Of a DNA stretch of 5,707 nucleotides, positions 1 through 5,707 are shown in pieces. This DNA comes from Acidimicrobiales bacterium. Its GTDB lineage: Bacteria; Actinomycetota; Acidimicrobiia; Acidimicrobiales; SZUA-35. The position numbers and the translations under genes were made by a program. Each line of letters starts with the position of its first letter. The first letter of the stretch is position 1. The notes below the pieces were generated by a model. It saw only the letters and a program-made list of their open reading frames with translations. It was not told where the DNA came from and did no database searches. The stretch lies in contig JAHECQ010000262.1 in the NCBI GenBank assembly GCA_024641625.1, positions 1 through 5,707 of the forward strand, written 5' to 3'.

Positions 1-2
1 CC

Positions 3-1163
3 TCAGAGACGTTCGGCGATGTAGTCGATGCAGGCGGTGAGCGCGGCGACGTCGCTGGGGTCCACGGCGGGGAACATGGCGATACGCAATTGGTTCCGAC
101 CGAGTTTGCGGTAGCTGTCGGTGTCGACGATGCCGTTGGCTCGCAGGATGGCGCTCACTTGGGTGGCCTCGAGGGAATCGTCGAGGTCGATGGTCCCCAC
201 CACATGACTGCGTTGGATCGGATCGACGACGAACGGCGTGGCGTACGAGGACGCCTCGGCCCACTGGTAGAGGATCGATGCGGATTCGTCGCATCGGCCG
301 GAGGCGAAGCTCAGTCCGCCGTTGTCGTTCATCCACTCGATCTGGTGAACGGCCAAGAACACCGTGGCCAGAGCCGGAGTGTTGTACGTCTGGTTCTTGG
401 TGGAATTGTCGACCGCAATGGCCAGGTCGAGTCCGGCGGGAATCCACCTCGGCCCGGCGGCGATGCGTTCGATGCGCTCGAGTGCTCTCGGCGAACAGCA
501 GGCGATCCACAAGCCGCCATCGGACGCGAACCCCTTCTGTAGCGCGAAGTAGTAGCAGTCGACCTCTGCGGGGTCCCACCGAAGGCCGCCGGCGCCCGAC
601 GTTGCGTCGACGGCGACGATGGCATCGTCGGCGGCGCCGGGAGGGCGACGAAGCTCCATCGACACACCGGTCGAGGTCTCGTTGTGCGTGAGGGCGTAAA
701 GATCGACTCGGTCGCTGGCCAGTGCCTCGGGGTGAGAGCCGACCGTTGCCTCGATGATCTCGGGATCGCCGAGGAAGGGTGCCGCCGTGGTGGCATCGGC
801 GAACTTCGACGAGAACTCGCCGAACACGAGGTGTTGCGAGCGGGCATCGACGAGACCGAAGGTGGCCGCGTCCCAGAACAGTGTGGATCCGCCGTTGCCC
901 AACACGACCTGCCAGCCTGCGGGAAGCGAGAAGAGATCGGTCAGGCCCGAACGCAATCGTCCGACCATGTTCTTCACGGTGTCCTGGCGGTGTGAGGTGC
1001 CCAGGTAGGTCGGGGCGATGTCGGCCAGTGCAGCGACTGCGGCCGGCCGAATCTTCGAGGGCCCGGACCCGAAACGACCGTCGACCGGTCGCAGGTGGGC
1101 GGGAAGGATGATTTCCGGCGTCAATTCGGGAGTGTTTGGGCTCACAGTTTGACAGGATGACAC
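3..1163 (-). CDS. serC: Phosphoserine aminotransferase, actinobacterial type
   Basis: This is a 386-residue cytoplasmic PLP enzyme that converts 3-phosphohydroxypyruvate plus glutamate to phosphoserine plus 2-oxoglutarate, the second step of serine synthesis. Visible motifs are RFGSGPSKIRP (30-40), the phosphate-cup segment GNGGSTLFWD (89-98), THNETSTGV (159-167), VDATSGAGG with the pyridine-binding Asp186, and FALQKGFASDGG with Lys210 as the Schiff-base lysine. NQTYNTPA (257-264) and the C-terminal YRKLGRNQLRIAMFPAV also match. From memory, the protein aligns nearly end to end with the mycobacterial SerC (about 376 residues) and clearly differs from the E. coli type. The start is a GTG at 1163. 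The region before GRFGSGPSK holds no ATG, and a second in-frame GTG at 1145 would give 380 residues, closer to the mycobacterial N-terminus. Neither has a convincing Shine-Dalgarno, although a weak GGGTGGGAA lies 12 bases upstream of the first. It is transcribed divergently from the aspartate aminotransferase. Function is very secure and the exact start is less so. Confidence 0.96.
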   Translation of the reverse strand: MSSCQTVSPNTPELTPEIILPAHLRPVDGRFGSGPSKIRPAAVAALADIAPTYLGTSHRQDTVKNMVGRLRSGLTDLFSLPAGWQVVLGNGGSTLFWDAATFGLVDARSQHLVFGEFSSKFADATTAAPFLGDPEIIEATVGSHPEALASDRVDLYALTHNETSTGVSMELRRPPGAADDAIVAVDATSGAGGLRWDPAEVDCYYFALQKGFASDGGLWIACCSPRALERIERIAAGPRWIPAGLDLAIAVDNSTKNQTYNTPALATVFLAVHQIEWMNDNGGLSFASGRCDESASILYQWAEASSYATPFVVDPIQRSHVVGTIDLDDSLEATQVSAILRANGIVDTDSYRKLGRNQLRIAMFPAVDPSDVAALTACIDYIAERL

Positions 1164-1197
1164 ACGCGAGCATGCTTCCCACCCAAACGGCCAGCAA
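1149..1197. promoter_or_regulatory. Candidate bidirectional promoter between serC and the aminotransferase operon
   Basis: On the plus strand a perfect TTGACA (1149-1154) is followed after 16 bases by CATGCT (1171-1176), which keeps the important A at position 2 and T at position 6 of a -10 element. Transcription would begin near 1183, leaving a leader of about 75 bases before the ATG at 1258. AGCATGCT (1169-1176) is a perfect palindrome, so the minus strand also reads CATGCT (1174 to 1169), preceded at 17 bases by TTGCTG (1197 to 1192). That would start serC transcription at or next to its GTG. The plus-strand -35 lies inside the first serC codons. The motifs are seen directly; promoter function is inferred from sigma-70-type consensus, which fits actinobacteria only loosely. 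Confidence 0.4.
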
Positions 1198-1207
1198 TGC
1201 GACGCAT
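1197..1207. repeat. Short perfect inverted repeat, possible operator
   Basis: ATGCGACGCAT consists of two 5-base arms around one central base, within the serC/aminotransferase intergenic region. It abuts the proposed serC -35 element and lies about 15-25 bases downstream of the proposed plus-strand start point, so a bound protein could affect both directions. It is too short to form a meaningful RNA hairpin or terminator. An 11-base palindrome of this kind can arise by chance in GC-rich DNA, so the operator role is only a suggestion. Confidence 0.2.
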
Positions 1208-1244
1208 GACCCCGGAACTCGGACCTCGCGCCACATCAATCATC

Positions 1245-1248
1245 GGAG
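1245..1248 (+). promoter_or_regulatory. Ribosome binding site of the aspartate aminotransferase gene
   Basis: GGAG is followed by 9 bases and then the ATG at 1258. The spacing is normal and the site supports this start over the nearby out-of-frame ATG/GTG triplets. Confidence 0.7.
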
Positions 1249-1257
1249 ATACCTTTC

Positions 1258-2454
1258 ATGGGACGCATTTCTGTCAGCGTCGGATCGATCGCCCCGTCGG
1301 CCACCATGGCCGTCGATGGCAAGGCAAAGGCGCTGAAGGCCAAAGGCGAGCCGGTCATCGGTTTCGGGGCAGGCGAGCCCGACTTCCCGACACCGGAGTA
1401 CATCGTGGAGGCGGCGGTGGCTGCCTGCCGTGACCCGAAGAACCACATCTACACGCCGGCCACCGGCCTTCCCGAGCTGCGGGAGGCGATCGCTGTCAAG
1501 ACGATGCGCGATTCCGGCCTCGAAGTGAGCCCCGACCAGGTCGTCGTCACCGTCGGCGGCAAGCATGCCGTCTACAACTCGTTGGTCGGTCTCCTCGATC
1601 CCGGTGACGAGGTGCTCATCCCCACGCCGTATTGGACCACCTATCCCGAACCGGTCCGCCTGGTGGGCGGTGTCCCGGTGTACGTCGAGACCGACATCGT
1701 GTCGGGGTTCAAGGCCACCGTCGAACAACTCGAAGCCGCCCGCACCCCCAAGACGAAGGTGCTCATTTTCGTCAGCCCGTCCAACCCGTCCGGGGCGGTC
1801 TACTCCAAGGCGCAGATCGAGGCCATCGGGCGCTGGGCCGCCGAACACGACATCTGGGTTCTGACCGACGAGATCTACGAACACCTCGTCTACGACGGTC
1901 ATGAGTTCCATTCCATGCCCGTGGTGGTCCCCGAGATGGCCGACCGATGCATCATCGTCAACGGCGTGGCCAAGACCTACGCCATGACCGGCTGGCGTGT
2001 GGGCTGGATCATCGCCCCACCGGACATGGCCAAGGCCCTGGGCAACCTGCAGTCGCACCAGACCTCGAATGTACCCAACGTGTCCCAGCGGGCGGCGCTG
2101 GCCGCCGTCGCCGGGGATCTGAATGCAGTCGAGATGATGCGGGCCGCGTTCGACCGCCGACGCAAGGCCATGCACCAGCTGCTCGACGGCATGCTCGGGG
2201 TCGAATGCCGTCTGTCCGAGGGAGCCTTCTACGCGTTCCCGTCGTTCGAAGGCGTGATCGGGCGAACCATTCGGGGCACCAAGATCTCCTCGACACTGCA
2301 GTTGGCCGATTTCGTGCTCGATGAGGTGAAGGTGGCATTCGTACCGGGAGAAGCCTTCGGGAGTCCCGGTTACGCTCGCTTCTCCTTCGCCCTCGGGGAT
2401 GATGATCTGGGTGAGGGACTCACCAGAATCGCCGATCTCCTGGCCGAGAGCTGA
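1258..2454 (+). CDS. aspC: Aspartate aminotransferase, class Ib (PLP fold type I)
   Basis: This 398-residue enzyme most likely interconverts aspartate plus 2-oxoglutarate with oxaloacetate plus glutamate in the cytoplasm. Signature segments run in order: SIAPSATMAVDGKAKALKAKG (10-30), GAGEPDFPTP (37-46), YTPATGLPELREAI (65-78), TVGGKHAVYN (98-107), PTPYWTTYPE (122-131), SPSNPSG with cofactor-contacting Asn176, TDEIYEHL with Asp204 and Tyr207, and NGVAKTYAMTGWRVGW with Lys239 as the Schiff-base lysine. Arg374 in YARFSFALGDDD is the expected binder of the substrate alpha-carboxylate. Length and motif order match Ib enzymes such as the Thermus one, with no gaps or frameshifts. Relatives in this subgroup can also accept prephenate, aromatic amino acids or alanine, so the substrate is less certain than the family. 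It is the first gene of a three-gene operon, has a good GGAG ribosome site, and its TGA overlaps the next ATG as TGATG. Confidence 0.92.
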   Translation: MGRISVSVGSIAPSATMAVDGKAKALKAKGEPVIGFGAGEPDFPTPEYIVEAAVAACRDPKNHIYTPATGLPELREAIAVKTMRDSGLEVSPDQVVVTVGGKHAVYNSLVGLLDPGDEVLIPTPYWTTYPEPVRLVGGVPVYVETDIVSGFKATVEQLEAARTPKTKVLIFVSPSNPSGAVYSKAQIEAIGRWAAEHDIWVLTDEIYEHLVYDGHEFHSMPVVVPEMADRCIIVNGVAKTYAMTGWRVGWIIAPPDMAKALGNLQSHQTSNVPNVSQRAALAAVAGDLNAVEMMRAAFDRRRKAMHQLLDGMLGVECRLSEGAFYAFPSFEGVIGRTIRGTKISSTLQLADFVLDEVKVAFVPGEAFGSPGYARFSFALGDDDLGEGLTRIADLLAES

Positions 2455-4418
2455 TGGAGCACACCGAGACAGCTCCTTACGGGTCCTGGCCGTCGCCCAT
2501 TTCGGCGGCCTTGGTGGCGGCAGGGGGCACTGGGCTCTCGGGGCCGGCGGTGCGAACCGACCCCGACGGGCGAACCGAGGTCTGGTGGGCCGAACTTCGC
2601 CCCAGTGAGGGTGGACGTTCGGTGCTGGTCCGCCGACTTCCCGGTGGCGACCGTACCGACATGATCGCGGCACCATGGTCCGCCCGAACGCGGGTGCACG
2701 AGTACGGGGGCGGAGCGTGGTTCCTGGGCGCGACGGCGGCGTACTTCAGCAACTGGGATGATCAGCGTCTGTATCGCCTCGAGCCTGGGGCCGAGCCGCA
2801 ACCGATCACCCCCGAACCCGAACACCACCACGGGTTGCGGTATGCCGATGGTGTCGAATCACCCGATGGCAAGTGGGTGGTGGCCGTGCAGGAGTCGCAT
2901 CCTCTGGTGGGCGAGGCGACGAACGAGATCGTGGTGGTGCCGGCTGACGGGTCACAGCCACCTCGGGTCATCGTGACCGGGAGCGATTTCGTCATGGCTC
3001 CTCGGGTCTCGCCCGATGGCCGCTGGTTGAGCTGGCTGCGCTGGGATCACCCCAACATGCCCTGGGACGGCACCGAATTGTGCGCAGCGCCGTTGTTCGA
3101 GGGGTTCCGCGTCGGCAACACCCAGGTGGTCGCTGGAGGCCCGGACGAGGCCGTGCATGCCGCCAACTGGACCTCCGATGACCGATTGGTCTTCAGCACC
3201 GATGTCTCGGGCTGGTGGAACCTCCACACCTGGCTGCCCGGCGATCCCAAGTCGGTGCCGCTGACGACACTGGAAGGATCGGAGATCGGATCACCCGCCT
3301 GGGTGTTCGGTGTCCAGCCCTGGACCGAGCTGCCGGATGGTCGTTTCGTGGCCGTGGAGACCGTGGCCGCTGTGGATCGGTTCGTGCTCATCGCCTCGGA
3401 TGGACGCGTGCAACCGCTCGGTTCGCCGTACGTGGCGGTCTCGGGACTCGTCGCCTCCCGGCTGGGTGAACTGATGGCGGTCGCCCAAACCAAGATCGAT
3501 CTCCCGAGCGTGGTCGAGATCGCGCCCGGCGGCCAGACCTTCGCCTACCGTCCGAGCGATCAGCTCGACGTCGACCCTCGTTGGTGCAGCACTGCGGAAC
3601 CCATCGAGTTCCCCGTGGGTGGCGGACGGGTCAGTCACGCATTCTTCTACGCGCCGACGGGCGTCGACCAAGGGGGTGGGCCCGAGGAGAAGCCTCCGCT
3701 CATCGTCATCGGTCACGGCGGCCCGACGTCACACGCCTCGCCCATCCTGAACCTGAAGATTCAGTACTGGACCAGTCGAGGATTCGCCGTGGTCGACGTC
3801 AACTACGGAGGCTCGACGGGCTTCGGTCGGGCGTATCGGCGACTGCTCGACCGGGCATGGGGGGTCGTCGATGTCCAGGACTGCATCGCTGCGGCCACCT
3901 TTCTGGCTGACGCCGGCCGAGTCGATCCCCAGCGCATGGCCATTCGGGGAGGATCGGCCGGAGGCTTCACCGTCTTGGCCTGTCTCACGGGCTCGCAGGT
4001 CTTCAGCGCGGGCACCAGCCTCTACGGCGTGGCCGATCTCGAGGCCCTCGCCCGTGACACCCACAAGTTCGAGAGCCGCTACCTCGATGGGCTGATCGGC
4101 GCCTACCCCGCCGAACGTGCGGTCTACCAGGAGCGTTCACCGATCAATCACACGGATCGGTTGTCGTGCCCGCTGCTGGTGCTCCAGGGCACCGAGGACG
4201 AGATCGTGCCGCCGAACCAGGCCCGGGCGATCGTGGCTGCGTTGGCGGCGAAGCACATCCCCCATGCCGCCCTCTACTTCGAGGGCGAACAGCATGGGTT
4301 CCGTCGGGAGGAGAACATCATCCGATCGCTCGAAGCCGAACTCTGGTTCTACGGGCGGGTCTTCGGTTTCGAACCGGCCGACAACATCGAACCCATCGAG
4401 GGAGCCGTCGGCCTGTGA
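2454..4418 (+). CDS. S9 family serine peptidase (prolyl oligopeptidase / acylaminoacyl-peptidase type)
   Basis: This 654-residue two-domain peptidase hydrolyses short peptides. Roughly residues 20-380 form the beta-propeller gate, with propeller-type strands such as RVHEYGGGAWF (80-90), YFSNWDDQRLYRL (97-109) and RVSPDGRWLSWLRWDHPNMPWD (184-205). Residues from about 395 form the alpha/beta-hydrolase catalytic domain: GHGGPTSH (420-427) near the oxyanion hole, VNYGGSTGFGRAYR (449-462), the nucleophile Ser501 in RGGSAGG, Asp582 in GTEDEIVPPNQA and His614 in GEQHGFR. The triad is complete and the length is normal for the family. I see no signal peptide or membrane segment, so it should be cytoplasmic. 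Substrate preference (dipeptidyl, acyl-amino-acid or general oligopeptide) cannot be read from the sequence. The ATG overlaps the preceding stop by one base, with only a weak GAGAG three bases upstream, which suggests translation by reinitiation. Its stop overlaps the next gene's GTG. Confidence 0.93.
   Translation: MEHTETAPYGSWPSPISAALVAAGGTGLSGPAVRTDPDGRTEVWWAELRPSEGGRSVLVRRLPGGDRTDMIAAPWSARTRVHEYGGGAWFLGATAAYFSNWDDQRLYRLEPGAEPQPITPEPEHHHGLRYADGVESPDGKWVVAVQESHPLVGEATNEIVVVPADGSQPPRVIVTGSDFVMAPRVSPDGRWLSWLRWDHPNMPWDGTELCAAPLFEGFRVGNTQVVAGGPDEAVHAANWTSDDRLVFSTDVSGWWNLHTWLPGDPKSVPLTTLEGSEIGSPAWVFGVQPWTELPDGRFVAVETVAAVDRFVLIASDGRVQPLGSPYVAVSGLVASRLGELMAVAQTKIDLPSVVEIAPGGQTFAYRPSDQLDVDPRWCSTAEPIEFPVGGGRVSHAFFYAPTGVDQGGGPEEKPPLIVIGHGGPTSHASPILNLKIQYWTSRGFAVVDVNYGGSTGFGRAYRRLLDRAWGVVDVQDCIAAATFLADAGRVDPQRMAIRGGSAGGFTVLACLTGSQVFSAGTSLYGVADLEALARDTHKFESRYLDGLIGAYPAERAVYQERSPINHTDRLSCPLLVLQGTEDEIVPPNQARAIVAALAAKHIPHAALYFEGEQHGFRREENIIRSLEAELWFYGRVFGFEPADNIEPIEGAVGL
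4398..4404 (+). promoter_or_regulatory. Ribosome binding site deciding the GTG start of the CoA-transferase gene
   Basis: GAGGGAG lies inside the end of the peptidase gene, 10 bases before the GTG at 4415. Together with the GTGA stop/start overlap it supports this start. The first in-frame ATG comes only at codon 65, already inside conserved family sequence. Confidence 0.6.
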
Positions 4419-5707
4419 TCGACTGGTCGTTGGCCGCCTCGCCGCTGCCGGTCGAGGAATTGGCCGGGGCCATCTGCCGGCAGTTGCCCCCGGGTACGGA
4501 CCTGGTCGTGCCGATCGCGAACGGCGAACCGGTTCGCCTGCTCGACGCCATCGAGGCCCGTGTCGCCGCCCACCCCGAGACGTTGGAGCGCGTGCGCATC
4601 CACCAGATGCACGCGTTGCGGGATCGGCCCTATCTACACGGCATGTATCGGGGTCATCTCGAACACGTGTCGTGGTTCCTCTCGTCGGTCACCAGGCCGG
4701 CGTTCCATGGCGGAGGCTGCGAGTTCGCCCCGGCCAACTTCAGCGAGGTACCGGCGTTCCTGGCGGCGAAGGAGCCGGCGCTGGTGATGGCGGCTGCCAG
4801 CCCTCCCGATCGCCACGGCTACTTCTCGTTGGGCGTCAGCGCCGACTACGTGGTCAATCTGATCGGCAAGGTTCCCTTCGTTCTCGAGGTCAATGCTTCG
4901 ATGCCCCAGACCCATGGGGCCAACCGGCTGCACCGCAGCGAGGTACTGGCGTGGTGCGAGGCCGACTGGCCACTCGTCGAGGTCTCGTCGCCCGAGATCT
5001 CGCCGGTCGATCACAGGATTGCCCAGCTGGTGGCCGAGCGGGTGCCGAACGGTGCCACCGTGCAGCTCGGCATCGGCTCGATCCCGACGGCCGTGGCCTC
5101 GTTTCTGCTCGATCATCGCGATCTCGGCGTGCACACCGAACTGCTCTCGGATCCGGTGGTCGATCTGGTGGAAGCGGGCGTGGTCACCGGGGTCCACAAG
5201 CGGGCCTATCGAGGTCGGATCGTCACCACGTTCGCCTTGGGTACCAACCGGCTCTATGACTTCTGCGACGACAACGCCACCGTGGTGTTCCTCGGGGTCG
5301 ACGAGGTCAACGATCCTCGAAACATCGGACGGGAGCCCAACTTCATCTCGATCAACGGGACGCTCGAAGTCGATTTGTTCGGCCAATGTGCCTCGGAATC
5401 CATGGGCAGCCATCTGTGGTCGGGGAGCGGAGGACAGGCCGACTTCGCCCGAGGCTCGCAGTACTCCAAGGGTGGCGATGGCTTCGTAGCGCTGCGTTCG
5501 ACGGCCAGGGAGGGTGCGATCAGTCGCATCGTGCCCAGGCTCACGCCGGGTGCTCTGGTGACCACCATGAAGAACACGGTCGACAACGTGGTCACCGAGT
5601 ACGGCGTGGCCGAGCTCCGAGGTCGCACGGTGGCCGAGCGAGCCACCGCGCTGATCGCCATCGCCGAGCCTCGCTACCGCGACGAGCTCTCGCGTGCGGC
5701 CCACGAG
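4415..5707 (+). CDS. Acetyl-CoA hydrolase / CoA-transferase family protein (3' end cut by window)
   Basis: The frame is open from a GTG at 4415 to the last base, 431 codons with no stop. It encodes a member of the acetyl-CoA hydrolase/transferase family, which includes acetate, succinate, propionate and 4-hydroxybutyrate CoA-transferases. Recognisable parts are FHGGGCEFAPANFSEVPAFL (97-116), NASMPQTHG (160-168), VQLGIGSIPTAVASFLL (216-232), and DLGVHTELLSDPVVDLVEAGVVTG (236-259). Others are INGTLEVDLFGQCASESMG (313-331), SGSGGQADFARGSQYSKGG (336-354), and SRIVPRLTPGALVTT followed by VVTEYGVAELRGRTVAERATALI near the C-terminus. Glu242 in HTE is the likely catalytic glutamate that forms the acyl-CoA thioester intermediate, by analogy with 4-hydroxybutyrate CoA-transferase. 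The usual length is about 430-440 residues and the visible end, EPRYRDELSRAAHE, matches the family C-terminus, so probably only a few codons are missing. The acyl donor and acceptor are not determinable from sequence. It overlaps the peptidase gene by four bases as the third operon member. Confidence 0.92.
   Translation, partial: MIDWSLAASPLPVEELAGAICRQLPPGTDLVVPIANGEPVRLLDAIEARVAAHPETLERVRIHQMHALRDRPYLHGMYRGHLEHVSWFLSSVTRPAFHGGGCEFAPANFSEVPAFLAAKEPALVMAAASPPDRHGYFSLGVSADYVVNLIGKVPFVLEVNASMPQTHGANRLHRSEVLAWCEADWPLVEVSSPEISPVDHRIAQLVAERVPNGATVQLGIGSIPTAVASFLLDHRDLGVHTELLSDPVVDLVEAGVVTGVHKRAYRGRIVTTFALGTNRLYDFCDDNATVVFLGVDEVNDPRNIGREPNFISINGTLEVDLFGQCASESMGSHLWSGSGGQADFARGSQYSKGGDGFVALRSTAREGAISRIVPRLTPGALVTTMKNTVDNVVTEYGVAELRGRTVAERATALIAIAEPRYRDELSRAAHE

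Noticed and set aside
90..1111. Several plus-strand open frames opposite serC
   Set aside because: They are Arg-rich or low-complexity shadows of the serC codons, without ribosome sites or domain motifs.
1164..1257. Riboswitch, attenuator or small RNA in the leader before the aminotransferase
   Set aside because: The leader is only about 75 bases. I see no strong stem-loop with a U-run, no leader peptide with amino-acid codon runs, and no known riboswitch core.
2454..2560. Possible signal peptide at the peptidase N-terminus (the Ala/Gly-rich stretch at residues 17-30)
   Set aside because: No positively charged n-region precedes it, the stretch is short and only weakly hydrophobic, and family members of this type are normally cytoplasmic.
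1240..2676. 478-codon open frame on the minus strand opposite the aspartate aminotransferase
   Set aside because: It is a typical antisense shadow of a high-GC gene. Its translation is rich in His, Arg, Gly and Asp without family motifs, and it lies opposite a gene with a full set of class Ib motifs.
4117..5259. 380-codon plus-strand frame crossing the peptidase/CoA-transferase junction
   Set aside because: It is out of frame with both real genes and its product is dominated by Arg, Ser and Gly. The two genes it crosses are intact and overlap cleanly, so no frameshift or fusion is needed.
4634..5704. 356-codon open frame on the minus strand at the right edge
   Set aside because: It lies antisense to the CoA-transferase frame, which carries clear family signatures. 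The antisense product has low-complexity Gly/Arg/His/Asp composition and no recognisable domain.

Overview
This is a GC-rich, densely coding chromosomal window with four real protein genes and one short divergent intergenic region (1164-1257). The two aminotransferases look strongly actinobacterial. The SerC belongs to the actinobacterial/mycobacterial subfamily rather than the E. coli type, and the class Ib aspartate aminotransferase has the actinobacterial SIAPSAT start. GTG starts, stop/start overlaps and long antisense shadow frames fit a high-GC actinobacterium. A deep-branching lineage such as Acidimicrobiia is possible, but the sequence alone does not settle this.

Layout: phosphoserine aminotransferase (serC) occupies 3-1163 on the minus strand and stops two bases from the left edge. 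After a 94-base divergent promoter region, three genes run rightward as a tightly packed operon. These are an aspartate aminotransferase of the Ib type (1258-2454), a two-domain S9-family serine peptidase of the prolyl oligopeptidase / acylaminoacyl-peptidase type (2454-4418), and an acetyl-CoA hydrolase/CoA-transferase family protein (4415 to beyond 5707). The first junction is TGATG (1-base overlap) and the second is GTGA (4-base overlap), so translation is probably coupled along the operon. The last gene starts with GTG, remains open to the final base and is probably only a few codons short of complete. A search that requires an ATG or a stop codon would miss it and report antisense or out-of-frame shadows in its place.

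Functionally, the divergent pair are both PLP-dependent transaminases that usually use the glutamate/2-oxoglutarate couple: serine synthesis on one side and aspartate/oxaloacetate exchange on the other. The peptidase would return amino acids from cytoplasmic peptides, and the CoA-transferase would move or release acyl-CoA groups. No known pathway links all three operon members, so this reads as housekeeping metabolism. I found no mobile element, CRISPR array, RNA gene, toxin or defence gene. The most interesting non-coding signal is the divergent promoter region. There a palindromic AGCATGCT could serve as overlapping -10 elements for both directions, with a perfect TTGACA on the aspartate aminotransferase side and a possible leaderless GTG start for serC.
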